A stretch of DNA of 64,000 bases from Gemmatimonadota bacterium (lineage in GTDB: Bacteria; Gemmatimonadota; Gemmatimonadetes; Gemmatimonadales; GWC2-71-9): contig PNAE01000010.1 of assembly GCA_003169895.1 (NCBI GenBank), positions 1 to 64,000 on the forward strand, read 5' to 3'. Under the pieces are notes generated by a model. The model worked only from the letters and a program-made list of their open reading frames with translations. It searched no databases and was not told the DNA's origin. The first letter of the stretch is position 1, and each line of letters opens with the position of its first letter. Positions 55,802 through 64,000 of this stretch are shown in pieces. The translations under genes and the position numbers were made by a program.

Positions 55802-55830
55802 AGGGCCCGACCGATTCCGGTCGAGCCCCT
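55802..55830 (-). terminator. Hairpin between acidic gene and upstream gene (unit D)
   Basis: AGGGCCCGACCG-ATTC-CGGTCGAGCCCCT, followed on the minus strand by TTCGTATTTCAC. It occupies the same position and has the same 3' flank pattern as the unit A hairpin at 36475, although the stem sequence differs, which implies the structure is kept. Confidence 0.65.
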
Positions 55831-55860
55831 CTACCCAACGCCCACCCAATGGGCAAAAGG

Positions 55861-56955
55861 TTACAGATCCCCCTCGTCTGGCACATTCCTGAGTCGCTTC
55901 CGAGCCCGGCTGAGGTGGACCTTACGCCGCTTGGCGTCCGCGCCGTCCAGGGGAGCGATCCCCCACGATTTGGCCATTACGGCGGACATTTGGTCCGGCG
56001 TAAGGCGGGCTCTTGCTAACCGGTGCAGGGCACCCAGCCTTCGGTTTCGCTGCGGCCGGCCGACGCGGTCGAACACCAGTTCGCTTTTTGAACCGGGCCA
56101 CGCAAGCAGCTCCGGCGTGAACACCTCGCGGTTGCCGCGGGGTATGCGTCGGAGATCTACCAGATCGTCTTCAATGGTGGGGAACAACTTTGCGACGACC
56201 TCGTCGGCAAGCAGATGACAGGCGTGTGGGACCAGATCCAGGTCATCAGAGTCAGGGAGCGATCTAAGAATACTCGGCAGCGCGTCGAGCATCGCCAGGT
56301 ACAATACAGTTTGACGCAGGCGTACACTCGACTCGCTGAACCTGTCGCGAACATCGGCCCAGCGCGGCAGAACACGGTCGAGAGCCGCGTCGCCTTTCAC
56401 CTTGTCTCTGAACCACATCCATTCCGGGTCATGAAATGCCGATGCGATCAATCCCACCATAAGAGCAAGCAACGCTGAGCTTGATTGCTCAAGCGCCGCC
56501 TTGTAGACCTCAACACGGAAGAACACGCCGAAGCTGGACGTGCCGACGAACTTGTTACTCGGAGAGAGCAACACGATGTTTGGCCCGCCGTCCGATTCCG
56601 CGAGTGATACCGGCGGCACTTTCTTCAACTGAATACGAAGCGGCGGTGGAAGCGTGTCCATGTAGCGGTCAAATGGCTTCCCGATGCCATCGCAACCAAA
56701 GCTGATTCCGGGGGCGTGGAGGAACGCACGCTGTGGTTTGCGCCGCTTCGTCAGGATCAGTTCGAGACGCCGCTGCATCGCCGGCGTTGCATAAATTGCG
56801 AATCCGGGGGCATGGATCACCTCGAACGGGAGGAGAAGGAAGCCATCCTGCGTGATGCGGTGATATGCGGCCGCACGTGGGCTACCGGGCGCGACCGCGC
56901 GAAGGAAGACCCAAGAAGCGCCGCTGGAACCGCGTTGACACCAAGTGTCCGTCAT
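55861..56955 (-). CDS. Unrecognised 364-aa protein (unit D)
   Basis: A soluble protein in the position held by the 457-aa gene in unit A. Residues 1-140 look alpha/beta, and residues 140-280 are helical. The last 60 residues (RLTPDQMSAVMAKSWGIAPL then a Lys/Arg-rich helix) again resemble a sigma-like HTH. No known family is recognised. GGCGGAG lies upstream of the ATG. Confidence 0.65.
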   Translation of the reverse strand: MTDTWCQRGSSGASWVFLRAVAPGSPRAAAYHRITQDGFLLLPFEVIHAPGFAIYATPAMQRRLELILTKRRKPQRAFLHAPGISFGCDGIGKPFDRYMDTLPPPLRIQLKKVPPVSLAESDGGPNIVLLSPSNKFVGTSSFGVFFRVEVYKAALEQSSSALLALMVGLIASAFHDPEWMWFRDKVKGDAALDRVLPRWADVRDRFSESSVRLRQTVLYLAMLDALPSILRSLPDSDDLDLVPHACHLLADEVVAKLFPTIEDDLVDLRRIPRGNREVFTPELLAWPGSKSELVFDRVGRPQRNRRLGALHRLARARLTPDQMSAVMAKSWGIAPLDGADAKRRKVHLSRARKRLRNVPDEGDL

Positions 56956-57310
56956 CGCATCGTACTCCGCCTATTCGTCGGCCGATCATCCGCTACCGAT
57001 CCGGCGCCCGCTGGTAACGGCTTGCGTCCCTGGCGCGGAGCAGCCCGGAAACCGTGAGACGGGACGGCTAGGGAATCCCCGTGTCCCACGGTCTTCGGGC
57101 CCGCCTGGTTATCGTTCGGCTCGCGGTCGGCCCCGGCCCGGCCCTGACCGTTGGTGTTCAACGGGCAACGACCGCCGGGGCTGTGAAGGATAGTGTAGCG
57201 GGACGCAAGAACTCCGCCTAGTATGACCGCACCGAGATGTACGTGCGCGAACCAAGCGATCATACCGTCGGCGTCGCGCAAATGGGCGGTTGACTCATGG
57301 AAACGACCGA
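56956..57310 (+). other. Non-coding stretch
   Basis: GC-rich sequence without a recognisable gene, RNA or att core. The right end of unit D may have been here, but no repeat supports it. Confidence 0.45.
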
Positions 57311-57780
57311 GTGAGAAGATTTCCGGTATTGCTGCTGCCATCCCGCGTGGCCGCCTGCTGGTTCGTCAGCACGATCGCCATGCAGCCGGTGGCGGGACAG
57401 GTCGTCGACACCGCACCCGGTTATACGCTGCTGGCGCGCCGCACGGTCGCGTCACAGTTCACCGACACGCTCGTCCTCGACCTGCACAAGCACGGGCAAT
57501 ACCGCATCGCTGTTTGACCGTCGGCAACCCAGGTCCACGTCGCGCCGTGGCGGCATCCGGCGCAGCCGGATTTCGCACCGCGGGCCCGCGAGGGTTCAGC
57601 GTCGCGGGCCACCACGATCGAACTTTACCCGCAGGAGGATGGGCCTCACCTGATCACCGCGTCGCCGCCTGCCGGCACCGACTCGACCGTTATCTGGGTC
57701 TGGGAAGACTGTGCGGCGGAGGTCGCCGCGCACGTTCGGAGTGAACGCCGATGGGGCGTCGGACTCACGGTCGCCGACGG
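57311..57780 (+). pseudogene. Exported protein gene with in-frame stop
   Basis: The frame starts at GTG 57311 with a signal peptide (MRRFPVLLLPSRVAACWFVS ... VAGQ) and runs to TGA at 57515-57517. The same frame then continues for about 85 codons with normal protein composition (PSATQVHVAPWRHPAQPDFA, later TIELYPQEDGPHLITASPP) before losing sense. A single TGG-to-TGA change would explain it. No family is recognised. Confidence 0.55.
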
Positions 57781-58214
57781 AATCGTTTCCGGATACTCGA
57801 TCGCGGAGGCCAACCCGACCGTTGCGTCGAGCTACGCCGAGGCAGGCACCGACGGCGGTCAGAAGCAGCGACAACGAGACACCGATTAGAACGGCGGGAT
57901 CGCGTGGCAATGTGCGGTAGAGCATGGACTCGACGAGGCGTCCAGCGGCGAGCGCCGAGGGCCACGCGCACGCCGATTTCGTGGGTACGCTGGCTGAACG
58001 TGTAGCTGATCGTGCTGTAGATCCCGACGATCGCGACGAGGAGGCCGGCCGCGGAAAACAGCACGGCCCCGGTGCGCCAAGGGCGCAGCTCGTGCGCCAG
58101 ATAGTCCGTTATCACGTTGACGATCGGTTCAGCCAAACCGCCAAAGGCGTCGCGCAGCTTGGCCCGGAACCCCTCAACCACGATCAGCGCCTGACCCGCA
58201 GTGTTGCACCACAA
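57780..58214 (-). pseudogene. ADOP/MacB-type ABC permease C-terminal remnant
   Basis: One frame (58214 down to about 57941) reads HELRPWRTGAVLFSAAGLLV ... YTFSQRTHEIGVRVALGAR, the FtsX-domain hallmark of ADOP permeases. A second frame (from 57925) gives DPAVLIGVSLSLLLTAVGAC ... RRNGRVGLRDRVS, the usual end of such proteins. The roughly 45 residues between them are missing and the frame is shifted. The gene lacks its 5' part. Confidence 0.8.
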
Positions 58215-58373
58215 ACTTGATATCGGGCACCCGACCGCCAGAGGGACTTCAGTGGCGCGCCGGCCTCGTTCGGAAACCGTCGAGGCCAGACCGCTCCCGT
58301 CTGACGGTCGATGACCGCCCCGGCCATCTGGCTGCTATCGGCCACGAACTTCGCAATCCAGCGGGCGCCCGCA

Positions 58374-58530
58374 CGAGACGTCGATGTCGAACTCGGTTTC
58401 CATCTGGAAGAGCGGGTTGCCGGCTTGATCGCAAGCGGAACTCCGCCAGAAAGAGCGGGAGCGCAGGCTGTGGCGGAGTTTGGCGACGTGGCGACCGTGC
58501 GGGCCGCCGAATCACCTCCCCGATTCGTTG
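58374..58530 (+). pseudogene. ADOP permease N-terminal helical domain fragment
   Basis: The frame reads RDVDVELGFHLEERVAGLIA then ERAGAQAVAEFGDVATVRAA, matching the N-terminal helical domain found before ADOP permeases (EL-FHLE...G...EA...FG). The membrane domain does not follow. It is on the opposite strand to the C-terminal remnant at 57780. Confidence 0.75.
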
Positions 58531-58675
58531 CCGAGTGGTATCGGCGAGGTGACCGCGAGCGTGCTTCCGGTGGCGAAGTTCTTCGCGGAACGAGGTAGGG
58601 CGAAACAGATAGTGCAAATCGTGTTTACGGCCAGCTGCCGAAGACGCGACCACCTCACCACATATCCGCTCCAGC

Positions 58676-58747
58676 ACTAGGGTTTCCCCTAGTCTTTGCC
58701 GCCTAGGGTTTTTCCTAGTTGACAGGGCCCGGGCCAATTGGTAGATC
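58676..58747 (+). promoter_or_regulatory. Promoter with two CTAGGG palindromes
   Basis: ACTAGGG-TTTC-CCCTAGT at 58676-58693 and CTAGGG-TTTT-TCCTAG at 58703-58718. The second abuts TTGACA (58719-58724), followed by a 17-bp spacer and TAGATC (58742). The layout equals that at 41433. It probably drives the LuxR-type HTH gene at 58883. Confidence 0.65.
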
Positions 58748-58882
58748 AGCAAATCCCCGAAAGCGTAAGACGCCCCCACCCGCGGAGGTTTGTGGGGATG
58801 CCGATGCAAGCGCGACCGGTATCACGCCGCCAATACCCGGCGCATGTAGACACAGCCGCTAGGCAAACGAAGAGAACCCCGC

Positions 58883-59215
58883 ATGGCCATCGCTCGGAGA
58901 GCCGGTGTGTACCTCAAGCCTGAGCCTGCAGGCCACGTGGACGGAGGCGCCGACTTTGACAGACGGTTGGTTTGGTACGCGGAACCGTTCCTAGCTGGGC
59001 GCGGCTTCTCCGCAACCGAGCGTGCATTGGCGATGGGCATTCTCAGCGAACGAACCAACAAGGAGATCGCGGCAGGTCAGAAACTGACGGAGAACACCGT
59101 TGAGAGCTATCTCAAGGCACCCGGCGGACATCTCGGTCGGTGTCCGCGTAGGAAGCTGCATCGCGACTTCCTAACATATCTGTTTGATCGGCTGGATGTG
59201 CACCAGCCAAGGTAA
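58883..59215 (+). CDS. LuxR-type HTH protein
   Basis: A 110-aa protein. Residues 40-95 fit a GerE/LuxR DNA-binding domain: GFSATERALAMGILSERTNK, EIAAGQKLTENTVESYLKAP, then a drifted last helix (GGHLGRCPRRKLHRDF, compare KLGVRSRAEL). The 40-residue N-terminus is too short for a receiver domain. It may be functional or a shortened relic. CTAGGG palindromes upstream could be its own operator, which is inference. Confidence 0.65.
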   Translation: MAIARRAGVYLKPEPAGHVDGGADFDRRLVWYAEPFLAGRGFSATERALAMGILSERTNKEIAAGQKLTENTVESYLKAPGGHLGRCPRRKLHRDFLTYLFDRLDVHQPR

Positions 59216-60166
59216 GTCGAGCAAACCCAAACTCCAGCAGCTGTCTCCATGTTACGCCCCCCCAGCTTGACAATCGCTTACACGCCGTGCTCATCGCCAA
59301 CGCTTCCGGGGGTACCGGCGGAACCCTAACGGCGGGGATCGCTTGCGCTAAGAGTCCGGTCACCGGTAGGTCTTCGCTTCCCACCTGCGCTCACTCGGTG
59401 AACGCGGATGTCCAGGCCATGCTGCTACGTAACCGCAACTAAGCTCGCTACGGCCGGTTTCCCGAGTATCTCACCGCGCCCTGAATGCCATGCACGCCTG
59501 TATGACTGATTGCCAGAATCTGGGCGCAATTCGCGGCAGGAATCGCCACGTTCACTGGCAGCGCGAGCCTTCCCCACGGACTCGTTTCCTCATGTAGAAC
59601 AGGCCAACCGCGCGCTCGGCTAAGAATGCTGCGCAGGTTCGGGGTAGGAATCCATCTGACGACGCTACCGAGTACCTGCGTGCGGTGGTTTCAGGCTTTC
59701 TTCAACAACTCCCGCCGACTCGCCGCGCCTCGTTCAACGCTGGCCCTTGAACGCAGGCGGGGAGGCGCATCAAGCGCAAGCGCAACCTGGCGTCGCAGCC
59801 GCCCTGATAGTTGTCTCGGGATTGGAATCGCTACGTGCCAGCAGCAACACCTGATCGGCGCAAGCCGCAGTCATGAAGAGGTCATCGCGACCGTCGTACT
59901 CGTGCTGGACCGGCTAGGTGGTTACGAGAAGCGCAAGAACTCGGACAGCTTCCCGCCGGATATTGTGCTGGCGTGCGAAGGCCCGGCATCAATGCTGCGA
60001 GTCCGGGCGCCCAGAACGATGGGCGGCGTGAGGTGATTCGGCGGAACGAGGGAACTCAATTCCAAAGGTGGGTGTCCCATCCCCAAAGCGGCGAGCGATC
60101 TCAATGCGTGCCGCGCCGAGATCCCTCAGCTGTGGCGCTCCGTTGGGATAACCGCGCGCCCGACGG
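59216..60166 (+). other. Non-coding or decayed stretch
   Basis: 950 bp with no recognised gene, RNA, repeat or att core. The longest rightward open frame (59626-60036) has no domain pattern and no ribosome site. Confidence 0.5.
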
Positions 60167-62758
60167 TTACTTCACAATTGTGAGCCACGCCGTCGAGCTG
60201 GTCTCAGCGCCGTTATTGGAGACCGTGAGCTTCACCCGGTACCGGCCGGGATTAAGGTGCTGCAGGCCAAGTGTGCGCGCAACTTCGACTCGGGCCTGGG
60301 TCGTAGCCTCTGTGAACGACAACGCCAGGCGCGGCGGGCGCTTCGGGTCATCGTCGGCGCGAAACAATTCAAACGTGATGCGATAGGTGGTGCCCGGTTG
60401 CAGGCCTGACAGTTGGAAGTAGACCTCAGCCTGGCCACCGGCGGGATAGGTGTTCAGTGGATTGAGCGGAACGTCCGCGGTGCCGGAGTTCCAATGGACG
60501 CCACTATTGGCGCGGCCGAGGACGATGTCACTGGCGTTAAGGTCGGCGTTCCCGCCCGGCACGGCAACGGCATGCAGATATGCGATCGCGCCGTGACCGT
60601 CGGCCTGGGTGAACACGACACTGACCGCATACTGCCCGGCGGGCACCAGCACCTCAAGGAGGCCGCCAAGGAACTGCCCGTTCGCCGCAGGCCCGTTGGT
60701 GCTGAATTGGCGCATCGTATCCACGCTGCTCCGGACACCAGTGCGCTCGCTCGCCGCGATTACCTGCATCCGTACAGGATAGACCACGCGTCCGCTGCTG
60801 GAATCGCGTTTGACGTATCCCAAATCCCCGCCCGGTAGCGCGAAGGCGACCACCAACCGCGGCTCGCCGCCATCGGTACGATCGAGTCCGTAGACCTCGA
60901 CTACCGGGTGGATGGCCTTGGCGAAATCACGATGGTACGTGTCGGTCGTCGTGGCAAGATCGATTTGTTCGCGGCCAGTTGCCCGCGCACGGACGATCGC
61001 GGCGGTGTTGAGCAGGTTTCCCTCAGCGTAGACCTGGCGCTCGAGCACGCGAGCCATCGGATCTCGGCAACGCTCGTTCAATGCGGAAACGGACTGATCA
61101 AACCGTGACCGGCGCACCGGCAGGTGAGTGACCGGGTCAACCGGCGGTGGGCAGCCCTTGCACGCCACCAGATTGGTTGGTGGCGGAAACAGTAGTGTGT
61201 CTCCTGGTTCGAGCGGGCGTGCGACGGCTAACATGGAGCACAGTGACGTCTCGATGTCGCATATCTGGTTCCGGACGCCTGGCGAAATCGTGAGCAAGGA
61301 CGGGACGAGCACGGCCGCGCCGCTGGTGCCTTCGAAGTCTGCGGCGCGGAACTGCAGGACGAGTGGTCCCTCGGGCCGCTCATAGCGCCAAATCTCCACC
61401 GTCTCGCCGCCAACGCTCTGTTTGATCCTGGTTGGCGGACCGTGTCTGATCCAGACCATGCCTCGATCGTCAACGAGATCCTGCACCGGCTGGTAGTAGC
61501 GTGACGGGGCGTCCGCGCCAAGCGATCTCGCGTCGTTCGCAAAGCGGGCCGCTTCGGGGCAAAGGTCGGGGTTTCGCAGCGCGTAGGCGAGCCCCCGCTG
61601 CTCCTTGGCGTACTCTCCAGGTACGCTGAAGGTCAGGGACCGCTGCCGCCCGGTTTCCGGCAGCGCGATTCGAAAGTGGGTCATCGCGTAGTCGATGCGC
61701 CGGTAGTGTTCGATCAGTCTCTCGCCGTCCTGACGCCCTTCGGCGACATCCCGGATCGCCCAGAACCTCGTCAGCCAGAGCGACCGCTCGCCCGGGGCGA
61801 CGGCATCCCATTCGCTCAGTTCCTTCGGCGTGGCGACCCAGGACAGTTCTGACCGATACGCCTCCCGACTCGACTCGGTGGCAATCGTGGCGCCACGAAT
61901 CAGCGCGTCGCGTCCGTCATTGGGATGATCGGTCCGGTACAAATCGCGCGCGAGCGATAGGAGAACGACGCCGCTGTCCACCTTCCCGGTGGACAACGCG
62001 CGGCGTTCCAGCGCGATCGCCGAATCAACGGACCCGGCGTCGCGCTCCACGATGGCGCTGGCGGTGAGTGCGGCGGGTGAAAGCAGCGCTCGTGCACGGC
62101 GAAGAGCCTGCAGTCGGTCTCTTAGCGCGGCCGTGCCCTCGCGCGGTTCGGGCGTGAGCGCAAGGGCATCGGCAGCGGCGGCGAATGTCGCGTCGAAGTC
62201 CAGGGCCTGCATGAAGGCGTTCGCAGCGCCCACCGCGTTGCTGGCCCCCACCGGCAACTCAGGGCCCTCCCGTGATAAGGCCGTGTCGCTGGCGAGCTGC
62301 AACCGGACGAGTCCGAGGACCCACCATCCGTACGGCCACTTGCCCTGGTCGAGCACGGCGCGCACCGCCGCGTCACTCGCTGCGATCACCAGATCCCGTT
62401 GACCATCGAGTTGACCGCGCCGTAACAGCAGCGCGCTCGTGCAGATCCGAGCGACATCGACGTCGCGCCCGTCGCATCGGGACACCGCAGGCACCTCGGC
62501 GACGGACCGGGCCGCCTGCGCGCCTGCAACAACGGAATCGAGGAAGCGGCGATCCGCCGGTGCCTGTGCTGGCAGCGCGGATGCGAGCGCGAGCAGCGTA
62601 AAAGCTGGCAGCAGCGCCCGCAGATTTGCCCGGTTCGCCTTCCGCACCGGTCCCTGCGCGCCGCGCCGACGACATCGCCAGCAGCGATCACATAGGGCGT
62701 CGCAGCGCCGCGTCGCGGCCGTTGCCGAGGGTGACGCGACTCGCCTTGAGTTCGGCAT
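60167..62758 (-). CDS. Exported GWxTD-domain-type protein
   Basis: An 863-aa protein. The hydrophobic signal (LRALLPAFTLLALASALPAQ) lies 45 residues in. ATG 62758 has a good GAGAGGG site, but GTG 62647 would give a normal signal peptide. Residues 100-290 are helical and TPR-like. Residues 300-460 carry a GWxTD-like domain, with ERSLWLTRFWAIRDVAEGRQ and DDRGMVWIRHGPPTRI...EIWRYE. The C-terminal 200 residues are beta-sandwich. GWxTD proteins are poorly characterised envelope proteins. It lies 26 nt downstream of the next leftward gene, so they are co-transcribed. Confidence 0.8.
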   Translation of the reverse strand: MPNSRRVASPSATAATRRCDALCDRCWRCRRRGAQGPVRKANRANLRALLPAFTLLALASALPAQAPADRRFLDSVVAGAQAARSVAEVPAVSRCDGRDVDVARICTSALLLRRGQLDGQRDLVIAASDAAVRAVLDQGKWPYGWWVLGLVRLQLASDTALSREGPELPVGASNAVGAANAFMQALDFDATFAAAADALALTPEPREGTAALRDRLQALRRARALLSPAALTASAIVERDAGSVDSAIALERRALSTGKVDSGVVLLSLARDLYRTDHPNDGRDALIRGATIATESSREAYRSELSWVATPKELSEWDAVAPGERSLWLTRFWAIRDVAEGRQDGERLIEHYRRIDYAMTHFRIALPETGRQRSLTFSVPGEYAKEQRGLAYALRNPDLCPEAARFANDARSLGADAPSRYYQPVQDLVDDRGMVWIRHGPPTRIKQSVGGETVEIWRYERPEGPLVLQFRAADFEGTSGAAVLVPSLLTISPGVRNQICDIETSLCSMLAVARPLEPGDTLLFPPPTNLVACKGCPPPVDPVTHLPVRRSRFDQSVSALNERCRDPMARVLERQVYAEGNLLNTAAIVRARATGREQIDLATTTDTYHRDFAKAIHPVVEVYGLDRTDGGEPRLVVAFALPGGDLGYVKRDSSSGRVVYPVRMQVIAASERTGVRSSVDTMRQFSTNGPAANGQFLGGLLEVLVPAGQYAVSVVFTQADGHGAIAYLHAVAVPGGNADLNASDIVLGRANSGVHWNSGTADVPLNPLNTYPAGGQAEVYFQLSGLQPGTTYRITFELFRADDDPKRPPRLALSFTEATTQARVEVARTLGLQHLNPGRYRVKLTVSNNGAETSSTAWLTIVK

Positions 62759-62784
62759 TGGCCCTCTCTCTCCCGCGGGACGCG

Positions 62785-63783
62785 CTAATGCCGCAACGTG
62801 GCCAGATAGAGCCCGCGCCGGGTGGCGATCATCGTCACGCCGCTTCCTTGCCCCATGACATCGGGGTCAAGGTCTGCCACGCGCTTGCCATCGACGACAA
62901 ATCTAACGGGATGCTCGGAGTTCGTTGTTGGGTCTACACTGACGACGGTGCCGACACCAATGGGAAACGCGCTACGCAGCAAGATCAGCGTGGAATCGAA
63001 TGTGCCGAGGATTTCGAATGGCACGATGGGAAAATCTAACTTGGGCTGATTGCGCTTGATTCTAGCATAGAATGGGGAAGCCGCAGCTGCGATGCGCGTC
63101 CGCACTGGGTTCGGAAGACAGGCGAGCAGCGCTGCCACCCCGCGAGTGAGGTCGATTCGGATGAGGCACCCGTCGATGTCACGATACGCAAAGGCGACCG
63201 TTCCGCCAAGCTGCACAAGCTGGCGCGGTGCCTGCGTCGTACGCCATACCAGACCTGTCGAGACGTAGTGGACGCTATCACTGGAGTTCCACCAGCGAAA
63301 TTCCGCCGTACGTTGCTTTGATACCAACCTTAGCACGTTGCCGTTCTCGCCGAGCGCAGCTGCCCCGATCATCGGGTACGGTAATGACCGCTCCCCGATG
63401 AAGCGACCGGATCGTTCCAATAGCAGCACGGTGGACCGATAGAGGTCGAGGACGAGAATCGAGTCGCCTCGCGCCTCGAGTGCGATGGGCATGCTCAGTT
63501 CGCCGCGCCGTGCCCCACGCCGGACCACAGCCATCGCACCGGTTGGTGTCACCAACGTCAACGCCGTAGCGAATGACGCGCTGACCATGGCGTGCCGTCC
63601 GTCGGAGTCAGTAGGTGCAAGCGCGAGAGGGCGACTTTGCATCGCGTCCCAGTCACCTGTTCGGACGGATGTTAACTCAACGACGAGAGTATCACCGGTC
63701 GCCAACTCGCGCACGCTCGCTGGCCAACGGCCTCCGCAACCCAAAGATGCTGCAACGACCAAGAGCGCCGTGGCATGTTTCAA
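62785..63783 (-). CDS. Predicted lipoprotein, propeller-like
   Basis: A 332-aa protein if it starts at TTG 63783, which gives a normal lipoprotein signal (MKHATALLVVAASLGC). The open frame reaches ATG 63942, but those 53 residues are Arg/Ser-rich and implausible. The body repeats strand patterns such as DSILVLDLYRSTVLLLERSG, as in 6-bladed (NHL/YncE-like) propellers. It precedes the GWxTD gene and probably acts in the same envelope process. Confidence 0.65.
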   Translation of the reverse strand: MKHATALLVVAASLGCGGRWPASVRELATGDTLVVELTSVRTGDWDAMQSRPLALAPTDSDGRHAMVSASFATALTLVTPTGAMAVVRRGARRGELSMPIALEARGDSILVLDLYRSTVLLLERSGRFIGERSLPYPMIGAAALGENGNVLRLVSKQRTAEFRWWNSSDSVHYVSTGLVWRTTQAPRQLVQLGGTVAFAYRDIDGCLIRIDLTRGVAALLACLPNPVRTRIAAAASPFYARIKRNQPKLDFPIVPFEILGTFDSTLILLRSAFPIGVGTVVSVDPTTNSEHPVRFVVDGKRVADLDPDVMGQGSGVTMIATRRGLYLATLRH

Positions 63784-63886
63784 CTGGAGGCCGTCGATTC
63801 CCCTCGAGCGTAGATCCGGCGGAGTCCGCCTGACCGCGCACTCCTGATCGGTTCGATTACGGTCAGCGAGAGCGCGCGCGGACCGG

Positions 63887-64000
63887 TCAATACTGGTACA
63901 CACATCCGATCGAGATATAGTTTTCCTGGTCAGGCCCGTCATAGTAACCAGTATTTTCGAAGTAGTAGGCGAAGGTGTAATTGAACCGACCGCAGTCTTC
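63887..64000 (-). CDS. C-terminal end of an unidentified protein (partial)
   Basis: A 37-residue end read leftwards from the window edge, EDCGRFNYTFAYYFENTGYY then ...ENYISIGCVYQY, with stop TGA at 63887-63889. It is Tyr-rich with two Cys. The remainder lies outside the window and no family can be assigned. Confidence 0.5.
   Translation of the reverse strand, partial: EDCGRFNYTFAYYFENTGYYDGPDQENYISIGCVYQY

Larger units (their letters stand above)
52609..56980 (+). mobile_element. Unit D: second integrase-bearing element (right end not found)
   Basis: This repeats the left backbone of unit A at high identity: att core, arm sites, integrase, small HTH-like gene, acidic-tail gene, small acidic gene and hairpin. 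It then carries a different large gene. No further att core is found up to 64000, so the right end is lost or lies in decayed sequence; the end given here is only the last gene clearly assigned. Confidence 0.7.

Noticed and set aside
33462-57000. Interpretation as a prophage
   Set aside because: No capsid, portal, terminase, tail, lysis or replication genes are seen; only integrase-type mobility genes.
59626-60036. Rightward 136-aa open frame
   Set aside because: Arg/Ser-rich, without a recognisable motif or ribosome site, in a region with decayed genes on both sides.

Overview
The window reads as chromosomal DNA of a GC-rich diderm bacterium, most likely Gemmatimonadota. This is inferred from gene content, not from a phylogeny. 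It has a complete lipid A and outer-membrane assembly cluster (bamA, ompH/skp, lpxD, an lpxC-fabZ fusion, lpxA, lpxB, lpxK, lolCD). It also carries genes better known from Gram-positives (mcsA-mcsB-clpC, bshC), ADOP-type permease remnants, a GWxTD-type protein and PD40-propeller lipoproteins.

1-33.4 kb is ordinary core genome, almost all on the + strand. It starts with the 3' end of 23S rRNA, 5S rRNA and a terminator. A densely packed series with 1-8 nt gene overlaps follows: era, a Trm112-like protein, a ClpN-domain/Ca2+:H+ antiporter fusion, a GGDEF protein, a zinc-ribbon protein, prfB with a programmed frameshift, lysS, lolC/E, lolD, mcsA, mcsB, clpC, bamA, ompH, lpxD, lpxC-fabZ, lpxA, a Gfo/Idh oxidoreductase, lpxB, an acyltransferase, lpxK, glutamate dehydrogenase, rlmH, bshC, murJ, uvrC, threonine synthase and a TPR protein. 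Together these cover envelope building, translation release, protein quality control (arginine phosphorylation feeding ClpCP), DNA repair and bacillithiol synthesis.

33.4-57 kb is an accessory island stacked at a tRNA-Gly(CCC) gene. A 43-bp core made of the 3' part of that tRNA, starting in the anticodon loop, occurs four times intact (33462, 47673, 49590, 52609) and once broken (50751). The cores delimit consecutive units. Unit A (14 kb) and unit D each start with a near-identical leftward backbone: tyrosine integrase, small HTH-like protein, excisionase-like protein with a coiled coil and a very acidic tail, and small acidic coiled-coil protein. Upstream of these sits a non-matching larger gene. 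Units B (2 kb) and C (3 kb) have no integrase and carry only one to three small cargo genes, mostly exported proteins. Candidate integrase arm sites with a 12-bp period flank the cores in two sequence types. The cargo is dominated by secreted proteins and lipoproteins: a clostripain-like protease, a DUF4344 metallopeptidase, a PD40 propeller lipoprotein and several unknowns, plus a TylF-like methyltransferase.

57-60 kb is decayed sequence: a gene with an in-frame stop, ADOP permease fragments on both strands, and a LuxR-type HTH gene behind a promoter with CTAGGG palindromes. 60-64 kb returns to intact leftward genes: a GWxTD-type secreted protein, a lipoprotein with propeller-like features, and the C-terminus of a further gene.
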